Positions 1-6,422 of a DNA stretch of 9,796 nucleotides are shown in pieces. Source of the DNA: Nitrososphaerales archaeon TH5896 (GTDB lineage: Archaea > Thermoproteota > Nitrososphaeria > Nitrososphaerales > Nitrososphaeraceae); NCBI GenBank assembly GCA_014523625.1, contig JAATVP010000183.1, positions 1-9,796 of the forward strand. Reading direction: 5' to 3'. The notes under the pieces are model-generated. The model ran no database searches. It saw only the letters and a program-made list of their open reading frames with translations, and had not been told where the DNA came from. The position numbers and the translations under genes were made by a program. Every line of letters starts with the position of its first letter. Positions within the stretch are counted from its first letter, which is position 1.

Positions 1-26
1 TGTCGTTTATGCTAGAAGCAACGACA
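1..26. repeat. Short inverted repeat (7-bp arms)
   Basis: TGTCGTT at 1-7 is perfectly complementary to AACGACA at 20-26, leaving a 12-nt loop. It lies just past the 3' end of the minus-strand gene at 61-630, beyond a pyrimidine-rich tract of that transcript, so it could form a weak 3' hairpin. It may also be chance; the window edge prevents seeing more context. Confidence 0.3.
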
Positions 27-44
27 GAAAATAAGAATAAGGGG
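26..44 (-). terminator. Pyrimidine/T-rich tract after the exported-protein gene
   Basis: Read on the minus strand this stretch is CCCC followed by T-rich sequence (TTATTCTTATTTTCT). It starts about 17 nt beyond the stop codon at 61-63. Archaeal transcription commonly ends at T-rich tracts without a strong hairpin, so this is a plausible terminator. The assignment is by composition and position only. Confidence 0.35.
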
Positions 45-60
45 CTTTTAGGCACAGTCA

Positions 61-630
61 TTACTCCTGGTGTGCGAATGGCATGATTTCATTTATGCCT
101 ATAACGGCAGTACTTCCAGGAGGAAATTCTAGATCGGAATCTCCGGGGTTTGCAATGGCCACATCTGTAATTACTTCTTCATGTGGAGCAATATCAACAT
201 GGTAAAGACACATTTCTCCTGGAGTTGATAATTCTGGTAGATTTTCTAATTCGGCCGCAGTGAGATTAGGAGCTTGTCCCATGAGAACCTGAATGCTAGC
301 AGTCGAATTGTCTTCACATGGTACATTCACAGCGACATGACCATTTGTTATCATATACGGAGTACTGTCATACAAATGGATGAATTTGCTTGCGAGTATA
401 GTTTTTCCTTCAAGGAGCTCCGCAACAGAGTCGCGAACTACATTGGCAGACTTGTTATAAGCGTGTTCAGTTTCAGTCATATTTGTCATTCCAGCCATTC
501 CGGTCATGTTGTCACCTGCAGAATGACTAGCTAGTACCTGTGTGGTTGTATCATTTATTCCATATGTACTAAATCCAATTAATCCAGCAATCACGAATGC
601 AATATACAGAAACTTAGAACTTGATCGCAT
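61..630 (-). CDS. Exported Met/His-rich protein, possible copper-binding
   Basis: A 189-aa protein of no family I can name. Residues 1-35 form a signal peptide: basic start, hydrophobic core 8-25, likely cleavage after V-L-A near residue 34. The mature N-terminus (36-56) is a Met/His cluster with H36, M42, M45, M48, M51 and H56, the kind of M-x-x-M spacing seen in Cu(I)-binding segments of exported proteins. The rest looks beta-rich, with two cysteines (C105, C141) that could form a disulfide and histidines at 85, 98, 144, 150 and 187. Several N-x-T/S sequons suit surface glycosylation. The order of Cys, His and Met does not match a classical cupredoxin site. It is divergent from the Met-rich gene at 946 and close to copC/copD, so a role in extracytoplasmic copper binding is inferred, not shown. 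The ATG is supported by a TATA-like box about 23 bp upstream, consistent with a leaderless transcript. Confidence 0.85.
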   Translation of the reverse strand: MRSSSKFLYIAFVIAGLIGFSTYGINDTTTQVLASHSAGDNMTGMAGMTNMTETEHAYNKSANVVRDSVAELLEGKTILASKFIHLYDSTPYMITNGHVAVNVPCEDNSTASIQVLMGQAPNLTAAELENLPELSTPGEMCLYHVDIAPHEEVITDVAIANPGDSDLEFPPGSTAVIGINEIMPFAHQE

Positions 631-646
631 AAAGCATAGATCTATA

Positions 647-659
647 ACTTTTTATTAAG
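647..659 (-). promoter_or_regulatory. TATA-like box for the gene at 61-630
   Basis: On the minus strand the sequence reads CTTAATAAAAAGTT, centred about 23 bp before the ATG at 630. This is the distance expected for an archaeal box A driving a leaderless or nearly leaderless transcript. No Shine-Dalgarno sequence is visible. Confidence 0.45.
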
Positions 660-906
660 TATTGTGGTACAGTAGACGAACAAGCTACTGAAAACTTGAA
701 ATGAATTTGTCGTTCCCTTATTGATATTTTAATGGTTCTTTCAATTATTTGTACATGTATATCCATATTCAGAGTCCGATTGCGACTGCATAGTTATTAT
801 GATAAATACAACCAAATAGGATAAATACGAAAATATTATCGTACTTATCTCTAGTAATGGTTGGATTGAATTATAGTTCAGATTTGCTTCCTTACATAGT
901 CATTGG

Positions 907-920
907 ACCATAAATGTTAT
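907..920 (+). promoter_or_regulatory. TATA-like box for the gene at 946
   Basis: CATAAATG (909-916) lies about 33 bp upstream of the ATG at 946, giving a predicted start of transcription near 938 and a leader of under 10 nt. Other AT-rich candidates occur further upstream (801-840), so this choice is tentative. Confidence 0.3.
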
Positions 921-945
921 CTATCAGAGATCCGAATTTTATGTC

Positions 946-1902
946 ATGCGATTAATGAAAATCGAGAAGTCAATTGTGCCACTTTTGATGGCTACAATGG
1001 TCTTGTTGGCCTCCGGGTCTAATGTTCATGTTTTATTTGGCCACAATTTTTCTCCTGATGAGAGTGCATCATTTCTTGCCTTAGTTAACACAATAAAGGC
1101 AGAAGCTCAGTTAGTTCAGCAGAATATAGCAAGTAATAACATGTCTTTGGCTAACGATCATGCAAACAAAGCATTAGCGTTGGTGACAGATGATGTAAAC
1201 AAAGAGATTGCAGAAAGAAATCAGAGATTGTCTGATGATCTTAATACTGATTTAGCATCTTTAAAGGCATCTACAGAATCAACCTCTGGTAATAACACAG
1301 GTAGTAAGACAGACACAGATATTCTAGTTGATGATATCAATGGCATTTTAGATGAAATCGTTACCGCAAGAATAGATCCGGATCAATTGAATAATTCTAC
1401 TATACAAGTGCTGGCTGCAGTGGAGTTATTAGATGGAGTGCTCAGGAATTATGGAGATGCTTTCGCAGTTGAATATGATATGACTGATATGTCGATGATG
1501 ACAATGGGTGGTGGCAATAATAATAACACTGGTAGCACTGGTGGAAATGATACTACCAGTATGCATTCGATGTCCACTATGAATATGGGTGGCGACGACA
1601 ATATGTCAATGGAGGACATGTCGAACTCTGATGGTAAGCTAGTCAATATAACAGATTATCAGACTGCGCAAGCATTAGCTATGAAAGTGCAAGAACTGTT
1701 TGACAGTCAGATAACGAGTAATTCGTTATCTGAAGGCTCTGAAAGTGTAGATCAATCGATTAACAATACATCATCGGCATTAAAAGAACTAGTCACAAGT
1801 ATTGATGGAAAATCATCTCCAATGGACATAATGGTGATTGTACATACTAAAATCCATCCTAATCTTATGACTGCGTTTGGTTTACAACTAGAAAATGATT
1901 GA
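946..1902 (+). CDS. Exported helical protein with Met-rich central segment, possible copper-binding
   Basis: A 318-aa exported protein that I cannot place in a named family. Residues 1-32 form a signal peptide (hydrophobic 10-22), with the mature chain starting near the H-N-F segment at 33. Residues 41-171 are long amphipathic helices rich in Asp, Asn and Leu. Residues 179-225 hold 12 methionines and H207 within Gly/Asn/Ser/Thr-rich sequence: M179, 182, 184, 185, 187, 206, 209, 212, 214, 220, 222 and 225. A second helical part (232-315) carries H300 and H304. Such Met motifs typically bind Cu(I) or Ag(I) in oxidising extracytoplasmic space, so a copper buffer or carrier is the best inference. 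The similar Met/His segment in the divergent neighbour and the downstream copD and copC support this. The start could also be the in-frame ATG at 955; no Shine-Dalgarno sequence separates them. Confidence 0.85.
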   Translation: MRLMKIEKSIVPLLMATMVLLASGSNVHVLFGHNFSPDESASFLALVNTIKAEAQLVQQNIASNNMSLANDHANKALALVTDDVNKEIAERNQRLSDDLNTDLASLKASTESTSGNNTGSKTDTDILVDDINGILDEIVTARIDPDQLNNSTIQVLAAVELLDGVLRNYGDAFAVEYDMTDMSMMTMGGGNNNNTGSTGGNDTTSMHSMSTMNMGGDDNMSMEDMSNSDGKLVNITDYQTAQALAMKVQELFDSQITSNSLSEGSESVDQSINNTSSALKELVTSIDGKSSPMDIMVIVHTKIHPNLMTAFGLQLEND

Positions 1903-1986
1903 TCTTGATAGAAGGATCTAGATAAGATCAAAAATGTGGTATTAAAAGAGTAACTATGGATGATTTGGGTTTCAATTTTTTCTTCT
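1899..1986 (+). terminator. Hairpin plus T-rich tract after the Met-rich gene
   Basis: TTGATCTT at 1899-1906 pairs perfectly with AAGATCAA at 1924-1931 across a 17-nt loop and overlaps the stop codon. A run of six T inside a pyrimidine-rich stretch follows at 1970-1986. Either part may contribute to 3' end formation; the T tract is the more usual archaeal signal. Confidence 0.4.
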
Positions 1987-2084
1987 GATGCTTAATAGAT
2001 ATTAATGTGACATGACTTGGAATTGCTGATAGACTTTAAGCATTAGGCCGAACTAATTTTTATTCGAGTGATGTACCATATATC

Positions 2085-2092
2085 TTAAATAG
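2085..2092 (+). promoter_or_regulatory. TATA-like box for the gene at 2113
   Basis: TTAAATAG lies about 25 bp before the ATG at 2113, the spacing expected for a leaderless archaeal transcript. It is one of the better TATA matches in the window and suggests this gene has its own promoter despite following the Met-rich gene. Confidence 0.5.
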
Positions 2093-2112
2093 TTATCAAA
2101 CAAACTACCTCT

Positions 2113-2760
2113 ATGAAAAATAGAAATCTTCTAGTTGCATCGATAATAAGCACTAGTACGATGATATTGATTCTTGCATCGATAGGAGCACATTCTGTAT
2201 CTGGACACGAGAGGAGACTGTATACTATCGGTGACCAGGACTATCTCTTTGTAGTAGGTTCCATGAATGAGCCAGCGTTTGTGGATGATAAATCAGGGGT
2301 TGAAGTCTTCACATGGTGGCCTGATCCGACCGATCCTATGAATTCTCAAGCAAATGGAACAAAGCCTATTGAAGAATTGACACTCAAGACCAATATAACT
2401 GCAGGAGGAAAGAACATGACCCTAGATCTGGAACCAGCATTCGGAGATCCAGGGCATTACGAAGCAGTGTTCTATCCAACAGTACCAACTACATATAATT
2501 ATACAGTATATGGAGATATTAATGGTACGGCATTCCGTGATACGTTCACATGCAGACCTGCTGGTGAATCAGAACCCGCGCAAGACAATTCAACGATAAA
2601 TGTATCAGATGGTGTTACTAGGATAGGTCAATCTGGAGGATTTGGATGCATTGAATCGAGAGGTGATCTATCATTCCCTGAGCAGTATGTATCAAATTAC
2701 GAGCTTCAACAGATGTTAGGTCAAGGTGGGGCATCCAATTCGACAACATCGATACCTTAA
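2113..2760 (+). CDS. Exported beta-rich protein of the copper locus
   Basis: A 215-aa exported protein of unknown function. Residues 1-30 are a signal peptide, with likely cleavage around S-V-S/G just before H32. Residues 38-146 look like one Ig-like beta-sandwich. Its D-Y-L-F-V-V-G then N-E-P-A-F-V pattern (43-57) and the later L-E-P-A-F-G-D-P-G-H-Y-E motif (106-117) resemble, from memory, exported domains found beside CopC/CopD and oxidase genes in Chloroflexi and Actinobacteria. C147 and C179 may form a disulfide. The tail (150-215) is Ser/Asn/Gly-rich and looks flexible. There is no Met cluster and no obvious metal site beyond H27, H32 and H115. Its position between the Met-rich protein and copD suggests a part in the same copper-handling system. 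ATG start, supported by a TATA-like box 25 bp upstream. Confidence 0.85.
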   Translation: MKNRNLLVASIISTSTMILILASIGAHSVSGHERRLYTIGDQDYLFVVGSMNEPAFVDDKSGVEVFTWWPDPTDPMNSQANGTKPIEELTLKTNITAGGKNMTLDLEPAFGDPGHYEAVFYPTVPTTYNYTVYGDINGTAFRDTFTCRPAGESEPAQDNSTINVSDGVTRIGQSGGFGCIESRGDLSFPEQYVSNYELQQMLGQGGASNSTTSIP

Positions 2761-2802
2761 ATTGTTTTGAATTTGTGTCAGTCAGTTGGCGTATTCCCAC
2801 AC

Positions 2803-2830
2803 ATTTTCTTTGTTGTTATTATTGTTGTTT
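2803..2830 (+). terminator. T-rich tract after the 215-aa exported protein
   Basis: A long pyrimidine/T-rich stretch with repeated TTGTT units begins about 43 nt beyond the stop codon at 2758-2760. It fits an archaeal T-tract terminator and would separate this gene from the CopD gene. No stable hairpin is visible. Confidence 0.4.
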
Positions 2831-2904
2831 CAAATGAATTGTATCCCTTACGCAAGAAGTATGTAAGAATGTGACTCATTCTGCTTAACTTTCTCCTCAA
2901 ACAT

Positions 2905-4377
2905 GTGTCAAATGTTTTACCCGTCCTATTAGTTTTCATCATCTTAATTCTATTTATTCATCCTCCTAATGAACTCGTGTTTGCCCAGGGAGACAGTGAT
3001 TCTTCAATGATTATGTCTCATTCAGAAAATTCTGAAGAATCTGTCACTTCATACAGTGATGCATTAATCAAAGCACCGTTACTACTCGCTCAATGCACGA
3101 TAGTAGGAATAGTCTTTAACCATCTCGTACTATCAAGGATATTCTATAATCGCATATTGATGAATTTCAGCAGGCAAAACGTAACGACCCAAACGGGTCT
3201 TGGTACGGATAAAAGATTATCTTTGATTATAATCTTGTCTGCTGTTGCGTTATGTGTTTCTTGTACTGGTTTTTTGATGCTGCAAGTATACAATTTGTCA
3301 TCAGAATTGGGCCTAGGCTTTTCTGATACTTTTTCTATTGTTATGAACACTTCTCTTTATACAGTTTGGCTTCTAAGAATCATCACATCTTTTTTGATAC
3401 TTGTTCTTTCAGTAATATTTTATGTGTTAAGTGGTAGAAATTTGATCGCTAGAAGAATCGATGGAAATAGCGTAAGAAGAATTAAGAACATAGTCCTGTG
3501 CGTTATCCTTATTTGTGGTTCAATAAATGTTATCTCTAACGGGATAGTAAGTCATAACGCTGCCGCTGAGTTCCTTCCATTGCTGGCGATCTCTGCTGAT
3601 TGGTTTCATGTTATGGCTGTTTCCATTTGGGTAGGGGGGCTATTCTACATATCATTAATCCTTCTTCGCGAAATACGTATCTCCAGTAGTGATCTAACAT
3701 ACGGAAGAGAATTAGATACAACAGAGGAGCAAATAATAGTAAGAAATTCCTTCGCGTTAGCACTAATGCTTCCCTATTTCTCAATGATTGCAATCATATG
3801 CTTAGGTGTGATTGGCATAAGTGGATTATATATGGCATGGATTCAACTTCAATCGACAGAATCTTTATTTGATTCCTTGTATGGAAACATTCTCATTCTT
3901 AAATTATGTGTAATTGTACCTATGATTGCATTGGGCGGCTATCACCAAATCAAATTACATCTTGTCATGGTACAGATCGCCCAGCGAGGAAATAAATCAC
4001 GGGAACAATTGAGTGTTTCGTCAAATGTGAATAGAGGAGCTCAATATGATCCATTTGTACGATTTTCCAAAACAATCAAAATTGAGTCTTTGATTGGGAT
4101 TACTGTCCTTACCATATCTTCATTTCTAACAATTACATCTCCTCCGTCAATGGTTCATTCTGACGATCAAATGCAAATGGAAGGTTCGCAATTAGCTAAT
4201 AACAACCCCGGAGACAGTAGAAATGGAGACGGTAATGAGATTACTCCTAGGTTTACTGATGCATTCACTATTGCAGCATCGATTTTGGCTTCCATTGTTT
4301 TGATCATGAGTTTGCTTTACTATCGAAAGAGTAAGCGAGAATTAAAGAATACACTAGATCTGCTGAAGCCGAGATAA
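2905..4377 (+). CDS. copD: CopD-type copper membrane protein
   Basis: A 490-aa multi-spanning membrane protein of the CopD/YcnJ family, proposed to move or handle copper across the cell membrane. Residues 1-28 are a signal peptide or first helix ending in V-F-A-Q. Helices follow at about 52-80, 104-130, 150-177, 193-213, 222-255, 281-314, 327-348, 393-412 and 452-472. The CopD signature is clear: H217 in S-H-N-A-A, then D232-W-F-H235, W242-x-G-G245, and a later R-F-x(8)-E-S-L-x-G repeat of the family's last core helix (386-398). After that helix, where fused bacterial proteins carry a YtkA-like domain, there is only a short M-x-M linker (416-450, M423, M425) and one more helix. No CopC domain precedes the core; it is encoded separately at 4672. 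The start is GTG at 2905: the overlapping ATG at 2903 runs into a stop, and an in-frame stop lies at 2872. Confidence 0.9.
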   Translation: MSNVLPVLLVFIILILFIHPPNELVFAQGDSDSSMIMSHSENSEESVTSYSDALIKAPLLLAQCTIVGIVFNHLVLSRIFYNRILMNFSRQNVTTQTGLGTDKRLSLIIILSAVALCVSCTGFLMLQVYNLSSELGLGFSDTFSIVMNTSLYTVWLLRIITSFLILVLSVIFYVLSGRNLIARRIDGNSVRRIKNIVLCVILICGSINVISNGIVSHNAAAEFLPLLAISADWFHVMAVSIWVGGLFYISLILLREIRISSSDLTYGRELDTTEEQIIVRNSFALALMLPYFSMIAIICLGVIGISGLYMAWIQLQSTESLFDSLYGNILILKLCVIVPMIALGGYHQIKLHLVMVQIAQRGNKSREQLSVSSNVNRGAQYDPFVRFSKTIKIESLIGITVLTISSFLTITSPPSMVHSDDQMQMEGSQLANNNPGDSRNGDGNEITPRFTDAFTIAASILASIVLIMSLLYYRKSKRELKNTLDLLKPR

Positions 4378-4671
4378 TCTTCGAGTCTGCACTGATGCAT
4401 ATTCTATTGGAGGCTTGCCAGATCTGCAATAACATCTTTCACATTATTTTCAACCCTTTGATTGTTAAGATAGGTAAATGGGTTTTAATTCTTGTTTAAT
4501 TGTTTTACGTCGATGAGAGAGAAATCAAAAGTAGGAATTTAATGAACAGATACAGGATCGATAACGAATGGAACTAGCTAGTCTTATCTTGTCGAGAGGT
4601 GTACTATAAGGTTTATGAATGCGGAATGATAACAAAAATATATTGAGAGTAAAAGAGGTAATTATAAACAA
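4378..4671. other. Intergenic region between copD and copC
   Basis: About 294 bp without a convincing ORF. The T-rich stretch at 4483-4506 is a possible terminator for copD. The last 40 bp hold the TATA-like box of the next gene. The gap argues against co-translation of the CopD and CopC proteins, although a shared transcript cannot be excluded. Confidence 0.5.
4635..4644 (+). promoter_or_regulatory. TATA-like box for the CopC gene
   Basis: AAAATATATT is centred about 31 bp upstream of the ATG at 4672, predicting a very short leader. A GAGGT at 4655-4659, 12 nt before the ATG, resembles a Shine-Dalgarno sequence. It would only be in the mRNA if transcription starts further upstream. Confidence 0.45.
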
Positions 4672-5478
4672 ATGACGAAATTTCGATATCTTGACAATAA
4701 GAGGTTAATTTTATCAGTGTCTATTTTAATTCCACTTGCTATCATGATGCTGCTAATTAGTAATCTGAATCAAAATGTTTATTCGCATGCAAATCCAACT
4801 TCATTTACACCACCATCTAACTCAGTTGTCGGAGAAAATGGAATTCTTCCCGAAAATGTAGTAATTGTATTCTCCGAGAGACCAGAACCAAAAGCCAGCT
4901 ATATTCATGTAACCAACTCAGATAATGAAAGAGTGGACAAAAATGATTACAGAGTCAACTCTAATAATCTACGAGAATCTTCAATATCCATTGATACCCC
5001 GAAATTGAAACCAGGCATTTATACTGTGTCTTGGCTCGCACTATCTAGGGATGATGGTCACATCACCAAGGGTTCCTATGTATTTACAGTTTCGAATGCA
5101 TCTAACAGATCGGAGACTGGTGTAAAAGAGATGACTAATAATGATTTTGTAAATAGCACGGTTGTAAATAATGTTAATATAACATATAGGATATCTCCAT
5201 TCTATTCAGGAATAAATAATAATTTTACTGTATCATTATCTGACCTTGATGGAAAAGCCCCGACTAACGTCAAAACTGTTTTCTTGGTATTTAGTAACAA
5301 ACAAGCTGGACTAGGGCCAATTTCTGCAGAACTAACGAAGACTGGTGAAGGTCAGTACAGCGGATCTGGTGGATATCTAAGCCAACCGGGAGAATGGGAT
5401 GTGAAGATGATTGTTCAAAGGAATGATGCTTACGATCTAAATCACAGCTTTACTTTTGATATAAAAAATCCTCCTTGA
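4672..5478 (+). CDS. copC: Exported CopC copper-binding protein with YtkA-like C-terminal domain
   Basis: A 268-aa exported protein. Residues 1-38 form a signal peptide with a hydrophobic core at 12-30. Cleavage after V-Y-S would expose H39 as the mature N-terminus. Residues 39-141 are a CopC beta-barrel: the opening H-A-x-P-x-x-F-T-P-P-x-N, F-S-E (67-69), and W121 followed by S125-R-D-D-G-H130. In CopC proteins the N-terminal His with the Asp and His of this D-G-H motif binds Cu(II); D127/D128 and H130 fit. The Met-rich Cu(I) loop of Pseudomonas CopC is absent, so a Cu(II)-only site is expected. Residues 165-265 resemble the YtkA-like domain found at the C-terminus of YcnJ-type proteins, with the G-x-N-x-F-x-V-x-L-x-D pattern at 180-191 and G-E-W near 240. 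Direct joining of these two domains, with CopD in its own gene, is unusual. Likely partner: the CopD protein at 2905. No membrane anchor is seen after the signal peptide. Confidence 0.9.
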   Translation: MTKFRYLDNKRLILSVSILIPLAIMMLLISNLNQNVYSHANPTSFTPPSNSVVGENGILPENVVIVFSERPEPKASYIHVTNSDNERVDKNDYRVNSNNLRESSISIDTPKLKPGIYTVSWLALSRDDGHITKGSYVFTVSNASNRSETGVKEMTNNDFVNSTVVNNVNITYRISPFYSGINNNFTVSLSDLDGKAPTNVKTVFLVFSNKQAGLGPISAELTKTGEGQYSGSGGYLSQPGEWDVKMIVQRNDAYDLNHSFTFDIKNPP

Positions 5479-5517
5479 AAAATGACCATGTCTGTACAAA
5501 ATTAGGATTTCTTGAGT

Positions 5518-5531
5518 GAATACCGGTATTC
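5518..5531. repeat. 14-bp perfect palindrome
   Basis: GAATACCGGTATTC reads the same on both strands and lies between the convergent CopC and zinc-ribbon genes. It could be part of a bidirectional 3' end signal. A palindrome of this size is close to what chance would give in a window this long. Confidence 0.35.
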
Positions 5532-5587
5532 TATCATATCATGACTCATGGAAGATCTAGTTTTAACTAAATCTCAAACTATTGTAT

Positions 5588-6106
5588 TTAATTTAAAGTA
5601 GTGAGTCTGTTTCCAAGCAGCTTATAACTGCTATGAGTATATACCTTCATCCAATAATTATTAATTAGTTTTAAGTATTCAAAAAAAGTTGATAGATATG
5701 ATGATGATAGATTAACTGAGGAATATCTAAGCTGCTCGTTCAGTTGATCTTGATTATCATGGACAGACTTAACAAACGAGGAAAATGACGATATTAGATA
5801 ATCGTTCCATCTGTTAGATGACAAACTAATCGCATCATCATTTTCGTGCTTTTCAAGACCAACTTTGTTCCTTTGAATCATACTAGATTCTACTGTATTA
5901 ATTAGAACTTGTCTTCTTACTCGTTCCTTTTTTGCCTGTAATTGATTAACAGTATTTTTTGATACTTCTTTACAGTAAAGATGATATCTCTCGTCCGAAA
6001 TCATGTTACAAGACGAACATACAATTCTAACAACCTGATTGCATACCTTACAATAAGAAAAAGGCACTAGATCAGATCCGCATTTCACACACAAGGTAGA
6101 ACTCAT
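5588..6106 (-). CDS. Small cytoplasmic protein with two N-terminal zinc sites
   Basis: A 172-aa protein with no signal peptide. The first 45 residues contain two likely zinc sites. C6-x2-C9 with C19-x2-C22 form a zinc ribbon, and C30-x2-C33 with H42-x2-C45 form a second site. The remainder (46-172) is helical and charged in the middle (K/R-rich 57-66, acidic near 83-90) and Ser/Tyr-rich later; no enzyme motif is visible. Small zinc-ribbon proteins of this style are abundant in thaumarchaea and often bind nucleic acid or partner proteins, but no function can be assigned here. It converges on copC and has its own upstream region, so there is no reason to count it in the copper locus. ATG start; a GGTATAAAGG-like box lies about 35-45 bp upstream on its strand. 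Confidence 0.85.
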   Translation of the reverse strand: MSSTLCVKCGSDLVPFSYCKVCNQVVRIVCSSCNMISDERYHLYCKEVSKNTVNQLQAKKERVRRQVLINTVESSMIQRNKVGLEKHENDDAISLSSNRWNDYLISSFSSFVKSVHDNQDQLNEQLRYSSVNLSSSYLSTFFEYLKLINNYWMKVYTHSSYKLLGNRLTTLN

Positions 6107-6181
6107 TCTTTATTAATATTAAACATAACGACGATGTATCCTTTATACCTTGACTATAGATTTCATTCTTTTGATTGATGC

Positions 6182-6322
6182 AATACATGAAAAATGTACT
6201 AGTTTACGTCCTTAATTAGATAGATAGAATAAACATTATATTCACTTTTCAATAGAATTTGGAGGTTAGAAGGAATTCTGTATTAGAAGGCAGTCGAAAA
6301 ATTCAACTCTTTTTCATGTATT
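6182..6322. repeat. 13-bp inverted repeat enclosing 115 bp
   Basis: AATACATGAAAAA (6182-6194) is perfectly complementary to TTTTTCATGTATT (6310-6322). The 141-bp unit would suit a tiny non-coding mobile element with terminal inverted repeats, or a long-range hairpin. No direct target duplication is seen at the flanks, which weakens the element idea. Confidence 0.4.
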
Positions 6323-6393
6323 ATTTTCATTATTAACGACAGCTATAGTGAGGATAATGTGAAATAATACCTCTTCAAAATAGATCAGTGGTC

Positions 6394-6418
6394 AAAATAA
6401 CATAAAATAAAATAAAAT
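6394..6418 (-). terminator. T-rich terminator of the four-helix membrane protein gene
   Basis: On the minus strand this reads as repeated TTTTA units followed by more T-rich sequence, starting within a few bases of the stop codon at 6423-6425. It is the clearest archaeal-style T-tract in the window. Confidence 0.5.
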
Positions 6419-6422
6419 GATG

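Larger units (their letters stand above)
631..945. other. Divergent intergenic region between two Met-rich exported genes
   Basis: This 315-bp gap separates the minus-strand gene at 61-630 from the plus-strand gene at 946. No convincing ORF is present. It is strongly AT-rich and must hold both promoters. A 9-bp direct repeat GATAAATAC occurs at 801-809 and 820-828, about two helical turns apart start to start, and could be a regulator site or alternative TATA boxes. A shared control region for two putative copper-binding proteins is plausible from the layout. Confidence 0.5.
6107..6422. other. Intergenic region with widely spaced inverted repeat
   Basis: This 316-bp gap between two minus-strand genes has no convincing ORF. 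Near 6107 it holds the promoter of the zinc-ribbon gene and near 6422 the 3' end of the membrane-protein gene. The only notable structure is a perfect 13-bp inverted repeat at 6182-6194 and 6310-6322. Confidence 0.5.

Noticed and set aside
3..86. Plus-strand frame open from the left edge to a TGA at 84-86, which could be the 3' end of a gene
   Set aside because: Only 27 codons are visible, it would overlap the convergent gene by 26 bp, and the translation matches nothing I recognise. The sequence to the left is needed.
274..534. Plus-strand open frame of 86 codons inside the exported-protein gene
   Set aside because: It lies wholly opposite a gene with a clear signal peptide and Met motif, has no upstream signals, and its translation looks random.
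61..630. Classical cupredoxin (blue copper) domain
   Set aside because: The protein has Cys, His and Met residues, but not in the order H...C-x(n)-H-x(n)-M that forms a type 1 copper site.
1449..1646. Minus-strand open frame of 65 codons under the Met-rich segment
   Set aside because: Its hydrophobic Ile/Val/Pro composition is simply the complement of the Met/Asn/Gly codons of the real gene.
2618..3793. Three minus-strand open frames of 60-68 codons (2618-2800, 3144-3350, 3611-3793)
   Set aside because: All lie largely or wholly opposite well-supported genes for the exported protein and CopD, with no start signals and no recognisable content.
4655..4659. GAGGT as a Shine-Dalgarno site deciding the CopC start
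   Set aside because: It is 12 nt from the ATG, rather far, and the TATA-like box predicts a transcript starting after it. The ATG is set by the signal peptide instead.
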